In this document: positions 1 to 7,851 of the stretch, piece after piece
Position numbering within the stretch: the stretch's first letter is position 1
How the letters are laid out: every line of letters starts with the position of its first letter
Origin: CG1-02-33-12 sp964403775
GTDB lineage: Archaea; Nanobdellota; Nanobdellia; Woesearchaeales; CG1-02-33-12
Reading direction: 5' to 3'
Length of the DNA: 21,935 bases
NCBI GenBank assembly: GCA_964403775.1
Contig: CAYOHL010000008.1
Location: forward strand, 1 to 21,935
Notes under the pieces: generated by a model
What the model was told of the DNA's origin: nothing
Database searches by the model: none
What the model saw: the letters and a program-made list of their open reading frames with translations, nothing else
Program-made: the position numbers and the translations under genes

Positions 1-18
1 ATGATTCTTTCGTTTCAT
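1..18 (-). CDS. Possible start of a further downstream gene (partial)
   Basis: On the minus strand an ATG (18-16) overlaps the TAA stop of the neighbouring glycosyltransferase in a TAATG arrangement. It opens a frame reading M-K-R-K-N-H up to the window edge. This is typical coupling inside an operon, so the glycan block probably continues to the left. Only six codons are visible and no function can be given. Confidence 0.35.
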
Positions 19-950
19 TAAATTCCCCTTCTGATTATTAGGTTTCTTAGCTTTCTTCTTTTCACCAAGGTTTTTTTAAAATTTAAAATATTCCAGGCAA
101 TTGCTTTGAAAAACAGGCATAGCAAAATAATTCTCGGCTTGTTTGTTATTTTTTTGTGTTTTTTTGCTAATAGGCTGGTTTTAGATAAAAAACTTTTGTT
201 TCTTTTATAAGAAGACCAATCAAACCAGTTGAAGTTAAAGACTCCGCATACAAGATTTTTTAACAGTGACTGAACTTTGAAGGGGTGCTCAAGTCCTATA
301 TGCTTTGTTAAGCCTCTAAATTTTATAATTCCATAGGTTATATTTTTATTTTCCAGATAATACCTATTCTCACTATTTTTGGATGTGTTTATGTGCACAG
401 CAAAAGATTTCTTTGAGTAATCTGCTTTTAGGCCAAATAATTTACATCTAAGGAAAAAATCAGAGTCTTCGTTAAAAGTTTTATATGTTTCATCAAACAT
501 CTCATCAAGCTTTTCAATTGATTCTCTTTTAATCATAAAACATGCACTTACTAAGGGGTATTTCTTCTCTTCTAAAGTAAGAGGATACATTATTGATTTA
601 TTCTCATAAATTATTGTTGGAAAGCTGATATCTGCATATTTAGTTAATTTAACTAATTCATTTAAGCAATTCTTCCTGAGATATACATCGCTGTCAATAA
701 AAGCAATATAATCGCCTGAGCTTTTTAACACTCCAAGGTTCCTGCAGTAAGCTGCACCCTTATTTTTTTGGCTGCAGATGACCTTAACTTTCGGAAAATT
801 CTTTTTTATTATATCAATGCTCTTATCATTAGAGAAGTCATCAACAACTATAATCTCCATATTTTCTTTTGTGGAGTATATGCTCTTAATGCATTTTTTA
901 ATGGTATCTTCACTATTATAATTAGGGATAATCACACTTATTCTCATCAT
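18..950 (-). CDS. GT2-family glycosyltransferase
   Basis: A 310-residue GT-A fold glycosyltransferase, expected to transfer a sugar from a nucleotide-sugar donor to a surface glycan or lipid-linked acceptor. The N-terminus has the family pattern: a hydrophobic strand with P-N-Y-N (9-12), VVDDFS around 35-40, and the metal/nucleotide-binding D-S-D at 86-88 in FIDSDVY. No clear membrane helix is present, although a hydrophobic patch near residue 275 could bind the membrane. Two adjacent Met codons can start it (950 or 947). The gene follows the DUF1616-like gene by 6 nt, so it is probably co-transcribed with it. Donor and acceptor cannot be read from the sequence. Confidence 0.88.
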   Translation of the reverse strand: MMRISVIIPNYNSEDTIKKCIKSIYSTKENMEIIVVDDFSNDKSIDIIKKNFPKVKVICSQKNKGAAYCRNLGVLKSSGDYIAFIDSDVYLRKNCLNELVKLTKYADISFPTIIYENKSIMYPLTLEEKKYPLVSACFMIKRESIEKLDEMFDETYKTFNEDSDFFLRCKLFGLKADYSKKSFAVHINTSKNSENRYYLENKNITYGIIKFRGLTKHIGLEHPFKVQSLLKNLVCGVFNFNWFDWSSYKRNKSFLSKTSLLAKKHKKITNKPRIILLCLFFKAIAWNILNFKKTLVKRRKLRNLIIRRGI

Positions 951-956
951 GAAATA

Positions 957-1235
957 TTAATACCCTAAAGATTTCTTTTTTTCTATAAAAAGTATTATGA
1001 GCAGGATTGATGATATTGTGGTAATACAAATCCAAAGGTTTTTGGATGTAAAAATTTTATTGAAGGCAAGCAAAAGCCCAATGAATATGTTAATAGCGAG
1101 ACTTAGGCCAATGCTTAATGCTATTTTTTCAAAATAGGTTGTATCTTTCTTAAATAAAACAAGGGTTAGCAAATAGCCGGGTATAAAAAAGAAAAATGCA
1201 GCTCCCAATAAAACCTGAAATGCTTGTAGTATCAT
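957..1235 (-). CDS. Small DUF1616-like membrane protein
   Basis: A 92-residue, very hydrophobic protein with three probable membrane helices (about 5-27, 40-62 and 68-84) and a short charged C-terminal tail (EKKKSLGY). The pattern F-I-P-G-Y then L-x-F, followed by E-K-I-A-L-S-I-G-L-S, resembles the N-terminal segment of archaeal DUF1616 membrane proteins, but here it stands alone and much shorter. It lies between two glycosyltransferase genes, 6 nt before the downstream one, suggesting a role at the membrane in glycan assembly or export. That role is inference from context only. Confidence 0.65.
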   Translation of the reverse strand: MILQAFQVLLGAAFFFFIPGYLLTLVLFKKDTTYFEKIALSIGLSLAINIFIGLLLAFNKIFTSKNLWICITTISSILLIILFIEKKKSLGY

Positions 1236-1264
1236 TTAATCCATTATTCTATTAAAAAGTTGTA

Positions 1265-1276
1265 GTTTAAATACTT
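1265..1276 (-). promoter_or_regulatory. TATA box (box A) for the DUF1616-like gene
   Basis: Read on the minus strand this is AGTATTTAAACT, a good archaeal box A, about 33 nt before the start at 1235. It implies a separate transcript for the DUF1616-like gene and the GT2 gene after it. Confidence 0.55.
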
Positions 1277-1306
1277 TATTGAGTTTTATTCAATATATCC
1301 AAAAGT

Positions 1307-2449
1307 CTAATTTCCACTACACTGCTTATAAATGCTCTCTAAATTAGCAACAGCATTTTTTATATCATAGCCTTTTACATGCTTTACTGAATTTTTACTC
1401 ATATATTTCCTTAACTTTTTGTTTTTTAGCAGCATTATCATCTTTTCTGCAATATGGACTTCTGACAATTTGCACACAAAGCCGTTATCATAATCTCTTA
1501 TTAAGTCAGCAGATGCGTTTCTTTCGTGCTTAACAGTGATTACTGGAAGCCCGCATGCATTTGCCTCAATAACAATTATGCCAAAGCCCTCAAGGACAGA
1601 TGGCAGAACAAACAATTTGGATGATTTCATGAAACCATAAACCTCTTCTTTAAGCATAAAATCCATAAATCTTATGTTTTTCTCAAGGCCTAAGCTTTTT
1701 GTTAAAGCCTTTAATTTTGCTTTTTCAGGGCCCTTCCCTATAATAACTGCATTTAGGTCTGGAAATTCTTTTTTAGCCAGATAAATTGATTTTATTAGAA
1801 CATCAATATTTTTATGTTTCATTAGCCTTCCAGCATATATTATTTCTGATTTCTCCTTGGATTTCTTAATTTTTTGGATTTCTTTAATATCAACCCAGTT
1901 GTACACTGTAGAAATATGTTCTTTATTAATACCCAGCTTAATTAAATTATCTCTTGTCCTATTGGAAACTGAAATAATATTTTTTGTAATTTTTGAAACA
2001 ATCTTTTCAATAACTATCCCAAATACTCCTTTCCAGCCAAAATACTCATACCAGTAATCCATCCAAACCTCATGCCATGTTATTATCAAAGGAGTATTTT
2101 TTATAATGCTGTAAAGTTTGCAGCTGAATGCAGGAAAATACGGAAATGCACTGCAGTCAATTATATCAAACTTTTCTTTGACCAAATGCTTGAAAAGGCA
2201 ATATGAGAACTTGATTGGCTCAAAAATTAAACGATTTCCCTTAAAGTTGTATTTTTGTATGTAAGTGCAGACTCCGTGTATGAAGATTCCATCTCTTTTT
2301 ATTGTAACTGGACCTTTCCATAGTTTAACCCCATATATGTGAACTTCATGGCCTTGCTCAGCTAATCTTTTTGCAAGGCTGTAATTGCGCACTTCAGCCC
2401 CTCCGATTGTGTAGGGGTATATCATATCATATATTAAAGCTATTTTCAT
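1307..2449 (-). CDS. GT4-family glycosyltransferase
   Basis: A 380-residue GT-B fold glycosyltransferase. The N-terminal domain begins with I-Y-P-Y-T-I-G-G-A-E (about 10-19), the glycine-rich acceptor-side loop of GT4 enzymes. The C-terminal domain has IIYAGRLMKHKN, the strand that opens the second Rossmann domain, and the E-x7-E donor-sugar motif in EGFGIIVIEANACGLPVI. The length is normal for the family. It probably adds a hexose to a surface glycan on the cytoplasmic face of the membrane. It has its own box A at 2471-2480, about 26 nt upstream of the ATG, so the transcript is probably leaderless. Sugar specificity is unknown. Confidence 0.9.
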   Translation of the reverse strand: MKIALIYDMIYPYTIGGAEVRNYSLAKRLAEQGHEVHIYGVKLWKGPVTIKRDGIFIHGVCTYIQKYNFKGNRLIFEPIKFSYCLFKHLVKEKFDIIDCSAFPYFPAFSCKLYSIIKNTPLIITWHEVWMDYWYEYFGWKGVFGIVIEKIVSKITKNIISVSNRTRDNLIKLGINKEHISTVYNWVDIKEIQKIKKSKEKSEIIYAGRLMKHKNIDVLIKSIYLAKKEFPDLNAVIIGKGPEKAKLKALTKSLGLEKNIRFMDFMLKEEVYGFMKSSKLFVLPSVLEGFGIIVIEANACGLPVITVKHERNASADLIRDYDNGFVCKLSEVHIAEKMIMLLKNKKLRKYMSKNSVKHVKGYDIKNAVANLESIYKQCSGN

Positions 2450-2470
2450 CCCACTTAATAAATCGAGAGC

Positions 2471-2480
2471 TTATAAAAAT
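2471..2480 (-). promoter_or_regulatory. TATA box for the GT4 gene
   Basis: The minus strand reads ATTTTTATAA, centred about 26 nt upstream of the ATG at 2449. Transcription would begin at or next to the start codon. No separate Shine-Dalgarno sequence with proper spacing is seen, which fits a leaderless mRNA. Confidence 0.55.
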
Positions 2481-2485
2481 CTTTC

Positions 2486-3631
2486 TTAAAGCCTGCTCTT
2501 TTCAACCAGCAACATGCTTAGAAAAAATGATGAAAATAGTGTCTGTATACCAACAATCAGAATGGTTATTGAGAATATCAAATTTCTTATTTCATTCATA
2601 GATGAAAATCCGCCATAAATCCAGCTGAAAAGTATTTTTAAGCTTATAAAAAAACCTATTAAAAATACTGCCAGACCAATAACAATTCCCCTCTCCAAGC
2701 TTATGTATTTAGCAATAAAATCTATTAATTTATCATGCTTTTCAAATCCAATTGTTATTGCATAAGTTCTTGCATAAAGACCAATAGTCACTATATGGTA
2801 TCCAAGCAATGTTAGTAATGATCCAAAAAGCATAAAATGGATGTCTATGTTAAAACCGCTGATTAATAATGGCCCGTGTTTTAAGATGGTTATGCTAACC
2901 AGCCCTACTAAAAATAAGAATATGCCGGGTACAAGAAAAAGATATGTTGGGCTGTACATAAGGATAAATCTCAGATGCCGCCAGCCGTCACTAAAGCTTT
3001 TTAGCTTGGACTTTCCCTTTCTTTTATTGTATGAAATTGGAACCTCACATATTTTAAGCCTGTTTTTTACTGCACTGATAATCATTTCAGAGGCAAATTC
3101 CATGCCTGTTGTTTTAAGATTCATTTTTTCAAAGGTTTTTTTTGTGAATGCCCTAAAGCCAGAGTGCACATCAGAAAGGTTTGTTTTAAAAAATCTGTTT
3201 AGTATGAATGATAGGAAAGGGTTTCCTATATACCTATGAGCCCATGGCATGGCACCTTTGTTTATCTTGCCCTTAAACCTTGTGCCAATAACAAAATCAT
3301 ATCCTTTTTTAAGGGGTTTTATTAATTCAGGAATCTCTAAGAAATTATATGTAGCATCAGAATCACCCATAACAACGAATTTTCCCCTTGCTGTATAAAT
3401 TCCCTTAATGCATGCAGCCCCATAACCACTCAATTTTTGGTGTATTACTCTTACATTCAGTGATTTAGCAATCATAACAGAATTGTCTATTGAACCATTA
3501 TCAGAAACAATTATCTCTCCATTTATCTTTTCTTTTTCAAACACACTTTTAATGTTTTTGATGCATGCTCCTATAGTGGACTCTTCATTTAAGCATGGCA
3601 GAACAACTGAAACCTCTGGATTATCTTCCAT
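2486..3631 (-). CDS. DPM1-like GT2 glycosyltransferase with C-terminal membrane domain
   Basis: A 381-residue polyprenyl-phosphate glycosyltransferase of the dolichol-phosphate mannose/glucose synthase type, which charges dolichol phosphate with a sugar for glycan assembly. The N-terminal GT-A domain shows LPCLNEE (11-17), SDNGS (43-47) and the D-S-D catalytic/metal motif at 90-92 (GDSDATYNF). HSGFRAF follows later, typical of the DPM-like subgroup. From about residue 230 onward there are four hydrophobic segments consistent with a membrane anchor domain. The start at 3631 lies 27 nt downstream of a strong box A, giving a leaderless mRNA. Mannose versus glucose cannot be distinguished. Confidence 0.9.
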   Translation of the reverse strand: MEDNPEVSVVLPCLNEESTIGACIKNIKSVFEKEKINGEIIVSDNGSIDNSVMIAKSLNVRVIHQKLSGYGAACIKGIYTARGKFVVMGDSDATYNFLEIPELIKPLKKGYDFVIGTRFKGKINKGAMPWAHRYIGNPFLSFILNRFFKTNLSDVHSGFRAFTKKTFEKMNLKTTGMEFASEMIISAVKNRLKICEVPISYNKRKGKSKLKSFSDGWRHLRFILMYSPTYLFLVPGIFLFLVGLVSITILKHGPLLISGFNIDIHFMLFGSLLTLLGYHIVTIGLYARTYAITIGFEKHDKLIDFIAKYISLERGIVIGLAVFLIGFFISLKILFSWIYGGFSSMNEIRNLIFSITILIVGIQTLFSSFFLSMLLVEKSRL

Positions 3632-3653
3632 TTTAATATGAATTTTTTTGTAT

Positions 3654-3664
3654 TATTTAAATAT
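3654..3664 (-). promoter_or_regulatory. TATA box for the DPM1-like gene
   Basis: A TATTTAAATAT-type box about 27 nt upstream of the start at 3631. It sits back to back with the plus-strand box at 3698-3710 that serves the HIT genes, so the two gene blocks diverge from here. Confidence 0.55.
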
Positions 3665-3697
3665 TTAGATTCATTTTTTATAATATTAATAGGAAAT

Positions 3698-3710
3698 TTT
3701 ATATATAAAA
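3698..3710 (+). promoter_or_regulatory. TATA box for the HIT gene pair
   Basis: TTTATATATAAAA lies about 25 nt upstream of the ATG at 3728. The spacing fits leaderless transcription and is the main reason to start the first HIT protein at 3728 rather than at the upstream in-frame ATG 3638, which would precede the promoter. Confidence 0.6.
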
Positions 3711-3727
3711 GAGATTTAAGTGAAACT

Positions 3728-4432
3728 ATGGTAGTTCAACAAGACCTAGAAAACATGTCTCCTGAGCAGCTGCAGGAATTGCAGAAGCAGAACTGCATAT
3801 TCTGCCATATTATTTCTGGAAGGGTTGCCTCAAAAAAGATCTATGAGGATGATAAGGTTCTGGCAATCCTTGATATAAACCCTGCTAACCCAGGGCATAT
3901 ACTTCTATTGACAAAAGAGCATTATCAAGTAATGCCCCAGATTCCTGATGATGAGATTAGCCATATATTTATGGTTGCAAAGGCAATTTCGCATGCGTGC
4001 CTAAAGGCATTAAAAGCACATGGCACAAACATATTCATTGCAAACGGCTCGGTTGCAGGCCAGAAAGCCCCCCACTTCATGCTGCACATAATACCTAGGT
4101 TAAATGTTGATGAAATAAAGATTTTTGACCTGCCTGAAAAAAACATTCCAGATGATGTATTAGAGCAAATCAAAGAAAAATTAAATAGTAAAATCAATGA
4201 GCTTTCTGGTGTTAAAGCAGATGAACCTGTTGTCTTGGATAAAAAGCCTGAAAAAATTGGAACTAAAGCTGAAAAAACATCTGAAGATAGAATGTTACAG
4301 AAAAGGGAAGGAGTAACAAAAGAAAAAAATCAAAGAAAACTAGAGAATAAAAAAGGCAAACAAGAAAAAAAGCCCGAGATTAGTCTTGACGAAATATCAA
4401 AATTTATGATAGAAAATGAGCCAAAAAAATAA
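3728..4432 (+). CDS. HIT-family protein with charged C-terminal tail; nucleophile His replaced by Met
   Basis: A 234-residue protein whose first 150 residues are a histidine-triad (HIT) domain, the fold of nucleotide hydrolases and transferases such as HINT1. It has the N-terminal C-x2-C (C23, C26) in NCIFCHII, then KIYEDDKVLAILDINPANPGHIL and the triad region QKAPHFMLHIIPR. A canonical triad is H-x-H-x-H; here it reads H116-F-M118-L-H120, so the middle His, the covalent nucleophile in HINT enzymes, is Met. The last 80 residues are a Lys/Glu-rich low-complexity tail. The gene overlaps the next HIT gene by 17 nt. It may bind nucleotides without classical HIT catalysis; that is inference. Confidence 0.88.
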   Translation: MVVQQDLENMSPEQLQELQKQNCIFCHIISGRVASKKIYEDDKVLAILDINPANPGHILLLTKEHYQVMPQIPDDEISHIFMVAKAISHACLKALKAHGTNIFIANGSVAGQKAPHFMLHIIPRLNVDEIKIFDLPEKNIPDDVLEQIKEKLNSKINELSGVKADEPVVLDKKPEKIGTKAEKTSEDRMLQKREGVTKEKNQRKLENKKGKQEKKPEISLDEISKFMIENEPKK

Positions 4433-4949
4433 CTGCGAGTTTTGTCAGATTACAGGTAAGAAAACAGATGCAAAGAGGATTTTTGAGGATGAAAAAGCCT
4501 TGGCTATTCTAAGCCCTAACCCATGCTGTGTAGGCCATATTCTTGTAATGCCAAAAGAGCACTTCTCAATAATAGAGCAGGTTCCGGACTACCTGCTTGC
4601 AGATTTATCAAAACTTGTTAACAAGATATCAATTGCTGTTTTTGAGGTTTTGCAAGCCAAGGGAACAAACATTCTTATACAGAATGGCGTTGCAGCTGGC
4701 CAGAAGACAAACCACTTTATGATTCACATAATCCCGAGAAAAGAGAATGATGGTCTTGATTTCCAGTGGCAGCCAAAACAGCTGAATGAAGAGCAGATGT
4801 CAACCATTGAGCTAAAGCTTAATGAAGAAACAAAGGGAATTGGCGATTTTGAAAAACAGGAAAAAAAGCCGGTCATGCTTGACAGGGAAATAGAAAAAAT
4901 TGATAAAGAGGAAAATTATCTTATTAAACAGCTTGATAGAATACCATAA
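4416..4949 (+). CDS. Second HIT-family protein, same His to Met change
   Basis: A 177-residue paralogue of the preceding gene, overlapping its 3' end by 17 nt and probably translated by coupling. C7 and C10 form the C-x2-C at the N-terminus, followed by RIFEDEKALAILSPNPCCVGHILVMPKEH and then QKTNHFMIHIIPR. The triad reads H100-F-M102-I-H104, so again the middle His is Met. The C-terminal 70 residues form a shorter charged extension. Adjacent paralogues with the same substitution suggest a subfamily trait, possibly with a heterodimer replacing the usual HIT homodimer. Substrate and function are unknown. Confidence 0.87.
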   Translation: MSQKNNCEFCQITGKKTDAKRIFEDEKALAILSPNPCCVGHILVMPKEHFSIIEQVPDYLLADLSKLVNKISIAVFEVLQAKGTNILIQNGVAAGQKTNHFMIHIIPRKENDGLDFQWQPKQLNEEQMSTIELKLNEETKGIGDFEKQEKKPVMLDREIEKIDKEENYLIKQLDRIP

Positions 4950-4963
4950 AAAGAGGTTTTGAA

Positions 4964-6022
4964 ATGAAAAAGCTAGTCATAATGTTAGTGATATGCCTGG
5001 CTCTTGCCCCTTTTGCCAATGCAATTACTCCTTTTGTTGCAAAATGTGATGATTCTGGCTCTGTAACAATACAATCTAATCAAAATATTGACGGCAAGGT
5101 ATACGGCACCAAGGACCGCAAAACATGGTTTGATGTTCCAGGAGAGTGGAATGATGACCTAACTGTCTTTAGGTCAGAAGATATGATTCTCATTGATAAC
5201 TTTAATTATAGGCTTAAAATAGATTCTCCAGGGGTTTATATAGTAGACGTATACTGCCCTGGATATAAGTTCAGCTGTAAGGAATTGAATATATCAATTA
5301 ACAGCTGTTACAAAAGAAGCGGAGTTTTTTCTGTTGATTTTAACTCGGTCAACCATAATGGGATTTATGATTTAAAATATTTATTTGAAACTGATAAAGG
5401 CCGCTTGCTTGTCCATAGTCCCTCGATACACAGCAAAGAAACCGAGAATATTAGTATAATCTATTTAGGGGGCAATCGCTATTTGCTCAATATGAAAACA
5501 GATGCTGAAATAAAAAAATTTTCAATTACACATGATAAATGCAGCGGAAAAAATGACAAATATTATAGGTATGTTGAGATGTACTGCAATAAAACCTCTT
5601 GCATTGCAAACAAAGACTGCAAAATTAGTGAATACTGCGATAACAGGGATTTTCTTTGCAAACCCCTCGAATGCGATGTTTGTGAAAAAATCTCAGAGCA
5701 TGAATGCATTCCAAAATGCGATGACAACAATCCATGCACTGATGATGAATGTTTTGAGGGCAAATGTAAATTTATAGGAAGAGATGGCTGCGGGCTTAAT
5801 GATTCATGCATCCCTCAGGGGCAGGTAAGAACTGTTAATAATGTTTCATCTTTTTGCAGTAGTTTTAATGAGTGGGTTCCACAGAAAAAAGACAATGAAA
5901 GCTGTAGCTATGACTATGAATGTTTAAATGGCTGTGTTGATAATGTTTGCGCTAAGCAAATGGAGAAAAGAGGGATTATCCAGATAATAATGGATTTTTT
6001 TGCAAACCTGTTTGGTTTTTAA
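4964..6022 (+). CDS. Secreted cysteine-rich protein, unknown function
   Basis: A 352-residue exported protein. Residues 1-20 (MKKLVIMLVICLALAPFANA) form a Sec-type signal peptide with likely cleavage after AFANA-like A-N-A. The mature part begins with a beta-rich stretch (about 21-200). From about 205 to 325 there are many cysteines in short spacings (for example CEKISEHEC, CDDNNPCTDDEC, CSYDYECLNGC), resembling disulfide-knotted EGF- or Dickkopf-like repeats. The C-terminus is a short hydrophobic/amphipathic segment (IIQIIMDFFANLFGF) that could attach it to the membrane. A GAGGT Shine-Dalgarno sequence lies upstream, 14 nt after the second HIT gene. I do not recognise a named family; a cell-surface or host-contact role would be speculative. 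Confidence 0.78.
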   Translation: MKKLVIMLVICLALAPFANAITPFVAKCDDSGSVTIQSNQNIDGKVYGTKDRKTWFDVPGEWNDDLTVFRSEDMILIDNFNYRLKIDSPGVYIVDVYCPGYKFSCKELNISINSCYKRSGVFSVDFNSVNHNGIYDLKYLFETDKGRLLVHSPSIHSKETENISIIYLGGNRYLLNMKTDAEIKKFSITHDKCSGKNDKYYRYVEMYCNKTSCIANKDCKISEYCDNRDFLCKPLECDVCEKISEHECIPKCDDNNPCTDDECFEGKCKFIGRDGCGLNDSCIPQGQVRTVNNVSSFCSSFNEWVPQKKDNESCSYDYECLNGCVDNVCAKQMEKRGIIQIIMDFFANLFGF

Positions 6023-6034
6023 AAGGGAAAACTA

Positions 6035-6042
6035 TTTAAATA
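6035..6042 (+). promoter_or_regulatory. TATA box for the cupredoxin-like gene
   Basis: TTTAAATA follows directly after the stop of the secreted Cys-rich protein. The gene also has a strong GAGGTGA ribosome-binding site at 6063-6069, so it is translated by Shine-Dalgarno recognition, unlike several leaderless neighbours. Confidence 0.45.
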
Positions 6043-6074
6043 AAAATAAAACAGAAGTATTAGAGGTGAAAAAT

Positions 6075-6569
6075 ATGGACAAAAAAATAATTGTTTTGCT
6101 CCTGATTCTGGGAATAATGTTAAGCGGATGTAAAATTAGTGAAGAGCAGACAGAAGAGCCTGTCGAAACAGGAGAGCAAGAGGAACCTGTTGTTGAACCA
6201 GAACAAGAGGAGATTGAAGAACCCGAAGAGCCAATTGAAGAAGAACCAGCTGAAACAATAGAGCCAGGGGAAGAAAAAGAAGAGGCAAATGCCACAGAGC
6301 CTGAAAAAAATATCTTTAAAATTGAGATTGACAATCTTACACTAAGCCAGAAGGATGTAACTATTGAAAGGGGCACAACTGTTGTCTGGGAAAACAAGGG
6401 GGGAAATGTGCATAAGCTTACTATTTACAAACAGGTCCATGGACTGGCCCAAAGCCCAAGATTGTATAAGGGTGATTCCTTTGAGTACACTTTTGATGAG
6501 GAAGGAAAATATCCGTATGTCTGCGCAATATTCCCTGAGAACATAATGGGGACAATAACTGTTGAGTGA
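6075..6569 (+). CDS. Cupredoxin-like lipoprotein lacking one copper-ligand His
   Basis: A 164-residue surface lipoprotein. Residues 1-19 form a lipoprotein signal with lipobox L-S-G-C (C19). Residues 24-78 are an extended Glu/Pro-rich linker. Residues 79-164 are a plastocyanin-like beta domain. Type 1 copper ligands expected in this fold are His, Cys, His and Met. H113 (NVHKL), C150 (YVC) and M158 (MGT) are present at plastocyanin spacing, but the second His, expected three residues after the Cys, is F153 (CAIFP). Copper binding may therefore be altered or lost. The start at 6075 is set by GAGGTGA upstream and the signal peptide; the frame is open farther upstream but crosses the promoter. 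Confidence 0.84.
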   Translation: MDKKIIVLLLILGIMLSGCKISEEQTEEPVETGEQEEPVVEPEQEEIEEPEEPIEEEPAETIEPGEEKEEANATEPEKNIFKIEIDNLTLSQKDVTIERGTTVVWENKGGNVHKLTIYKQVHGLAQSPRLYKGDSFEYTFDEEGKYPYVCAIFPENIMGTITVE

Positions 6570-6570
6570 A

Positions 6571-7782
6571 TTAGACAAGCCTTCCCATAAAGATATTGTG
6601 CTTGGTTCTTGTTATTTTTATTTTTACAATTCCCTTTTTAAAGCAGTTTGGGACAGAAATAACCCTGTTTGAGGCCGCAGCAAGCATCTCATTTTTTAGT
6701 CTTCCTGGGCAGAGAATCTCTGCTTTAACAACCTGTCCTTTTTTAAATGGCTTTGGAAGCTTTTTTGTTTTTTGAATGTTGAAATCTTCAGGGCCAAGAA
6801 TTAGTCTTGTGCTGGTTTTTTTCTCTAAATCTTTCATTACACTATAAAAATTATCCCAGGGCAGCTGCCTGCATGGATTTCTCCCAAACCTGTAGTTAAG
6901 AAAATTCTGTATCCCAATAAAGTATCCATTTCTGTTAGTTTTCAGTTCTTTTGCAAATTCTATCAGCTTTTTCATTTCATTGTCATTAAATCCAGGCACA
7001 AGAACAGGGGCGATTGCAAGTTCTATCTTTTCTGCAGCATAAGAGGCGATTCTTTTTATTTTCTCCACATCATAATCACACCCCGCAAGCTTTCTTGCAA
7101 GGTTTTTGTCCATGGCATTTAAAGACAGGTTTATTCTTGTTAGGCCTGCCTCTGCTAGCTTATCAACAAGCCCTTCTGTTAGCAATGTTCCGTTTGTGTC
7201 CATTGATATTGTTTTAACTCTTTTAATTGATGAAATGTCCTTAATTAATTCAACAATTTCTGCATACAACAATGGTTCGCCCTGTGTTCCAAGATGCACT
7301 TCAACATCACATGCCTTAAAATCAACCAATTTCTTAAGCTCTTCAACTAAATAATCCTTTTCAACAACAAAATCAGCCTGGTTCCTGCTTGATATGCCGG
7401 AGTCAATTGAGCAGAAGATGCAGTTTAAGTTACAGCTTGTGATTGGCCTAAGATCAATAATTGAGGTGTTTCTGTCAACCAGGCCAAAGCTATTAGAGCC
7501 TATTAATGGAATTCCAGAGCTCTTATGCACATATACTGTCTTCTTGCCAGATATAGTGTTTTTAAGCTCACTGAATCCTTTAGCTAATAGGCTGTTAAAC
7601 CTTTTCTCAGCCCTTTTTTTGGATATGCCCTTGAATATAATGGAATTGCCCTCTGCCCTGAATTCCCCTATTTTATTCAACAGCTTATTGTCTAGATAAA
7701 AGTAGAAGATTTTAAGGAAATTAACCCTTATTTTATTGCCCTCTTGCTTGAATGAGAGGGTTTTAAAGCTCAGCTCTGCCAT
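6571..7782 (-). CDS. Radical SAM protein (COG2100-like)
   Basis: A 403-residue radical S-adenosylmethionine enzyme. The [4Fe-4S] motif C117-x3-C121-x2-C124 (SCNLNCIFC) is intact, followed by the SAM-contact segment GTQGEPLLY and MDTNGTL, as in MoaA-like proteins. About 90 residues precede the barrel and a C-terminal beta domain follows from about residue 345 (GQVVKAEILCPGRLKNE), resembling a TRAM/OB-type nucleic-acid-binding module. This layout matches archaeal COG2100 Fe-S oxidoreductases, whose reaction is not established as far as I know. An RNA-modification role is suggested only by the TRAM-like tail. It ends 1 nt from the convergent cupredoxin gene. Confidence 0.85.
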   Translation of the reverse strand: MAELSFKTLSFKQEGNKIRVNFLKIFYFYLDNKLLNKIGEFRAEGNSIIFKGISKKRAEKRFNSLLAKGFSELKNTISGKKTVYVHKSSGIPLIGSNSFGLVDRNTSIIDLRPITSCNLNCIFCSIDSGISSRNQADFVVEKDYLVEELKKLVDFKACDVEVHLGTQGEPLLYAEIVELIKDISSIKRVKTISMDTNGTLLTEGLVDKLAEAGLTRINLSLNAMDKNLARKLAGCDYDVEKIKRIASYAAEKIELAIAPVLVPGFNDNEMKKLIEFAKELKTNRNGYFIGIQNFLNYRFGRNPCRQLPWDNFYSVMKDLEKKTSTRLILGPEDFNIQKTKKLPKPFKKGQVVKAEILCPGRLKNEMLAAASNRVISVPNCFKKGIVKIKITRTKHNIFMGRLV

Positions 7783-7810
7783 TTTTACTTTAGTATGGTT
7801 TTTCCAAAAC

Positions 7811-7818
7811 TTTAAATA
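7811..7818. promoter_or_regulatory. Shared palindromic TATA box between divergent genes
   Basis: TTTAAATA reads as a usable box A on both strands (TATTTAAA on the minus strand). It is about 30 nt from the radical SAM start (7782) and about 36 nt from the GINS start (7852). No second box is evident in the 69-nt spacer, so one TBP site may serve both directions. Confidence 0.5.
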
Positions 7819-7851
7819 CTTTTAGCTCTTATATTGATTAAAGGGGGCAAT

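Noticed and set aside
3638..3727. Upstream in-frame extension of the first HIT protein
   Set aside because: It would begin before the strong TATA box at 3698-3710 and adds a hydrophobic stretch not seen in HIT proteins. The ATG at 3728 fits the promoter.
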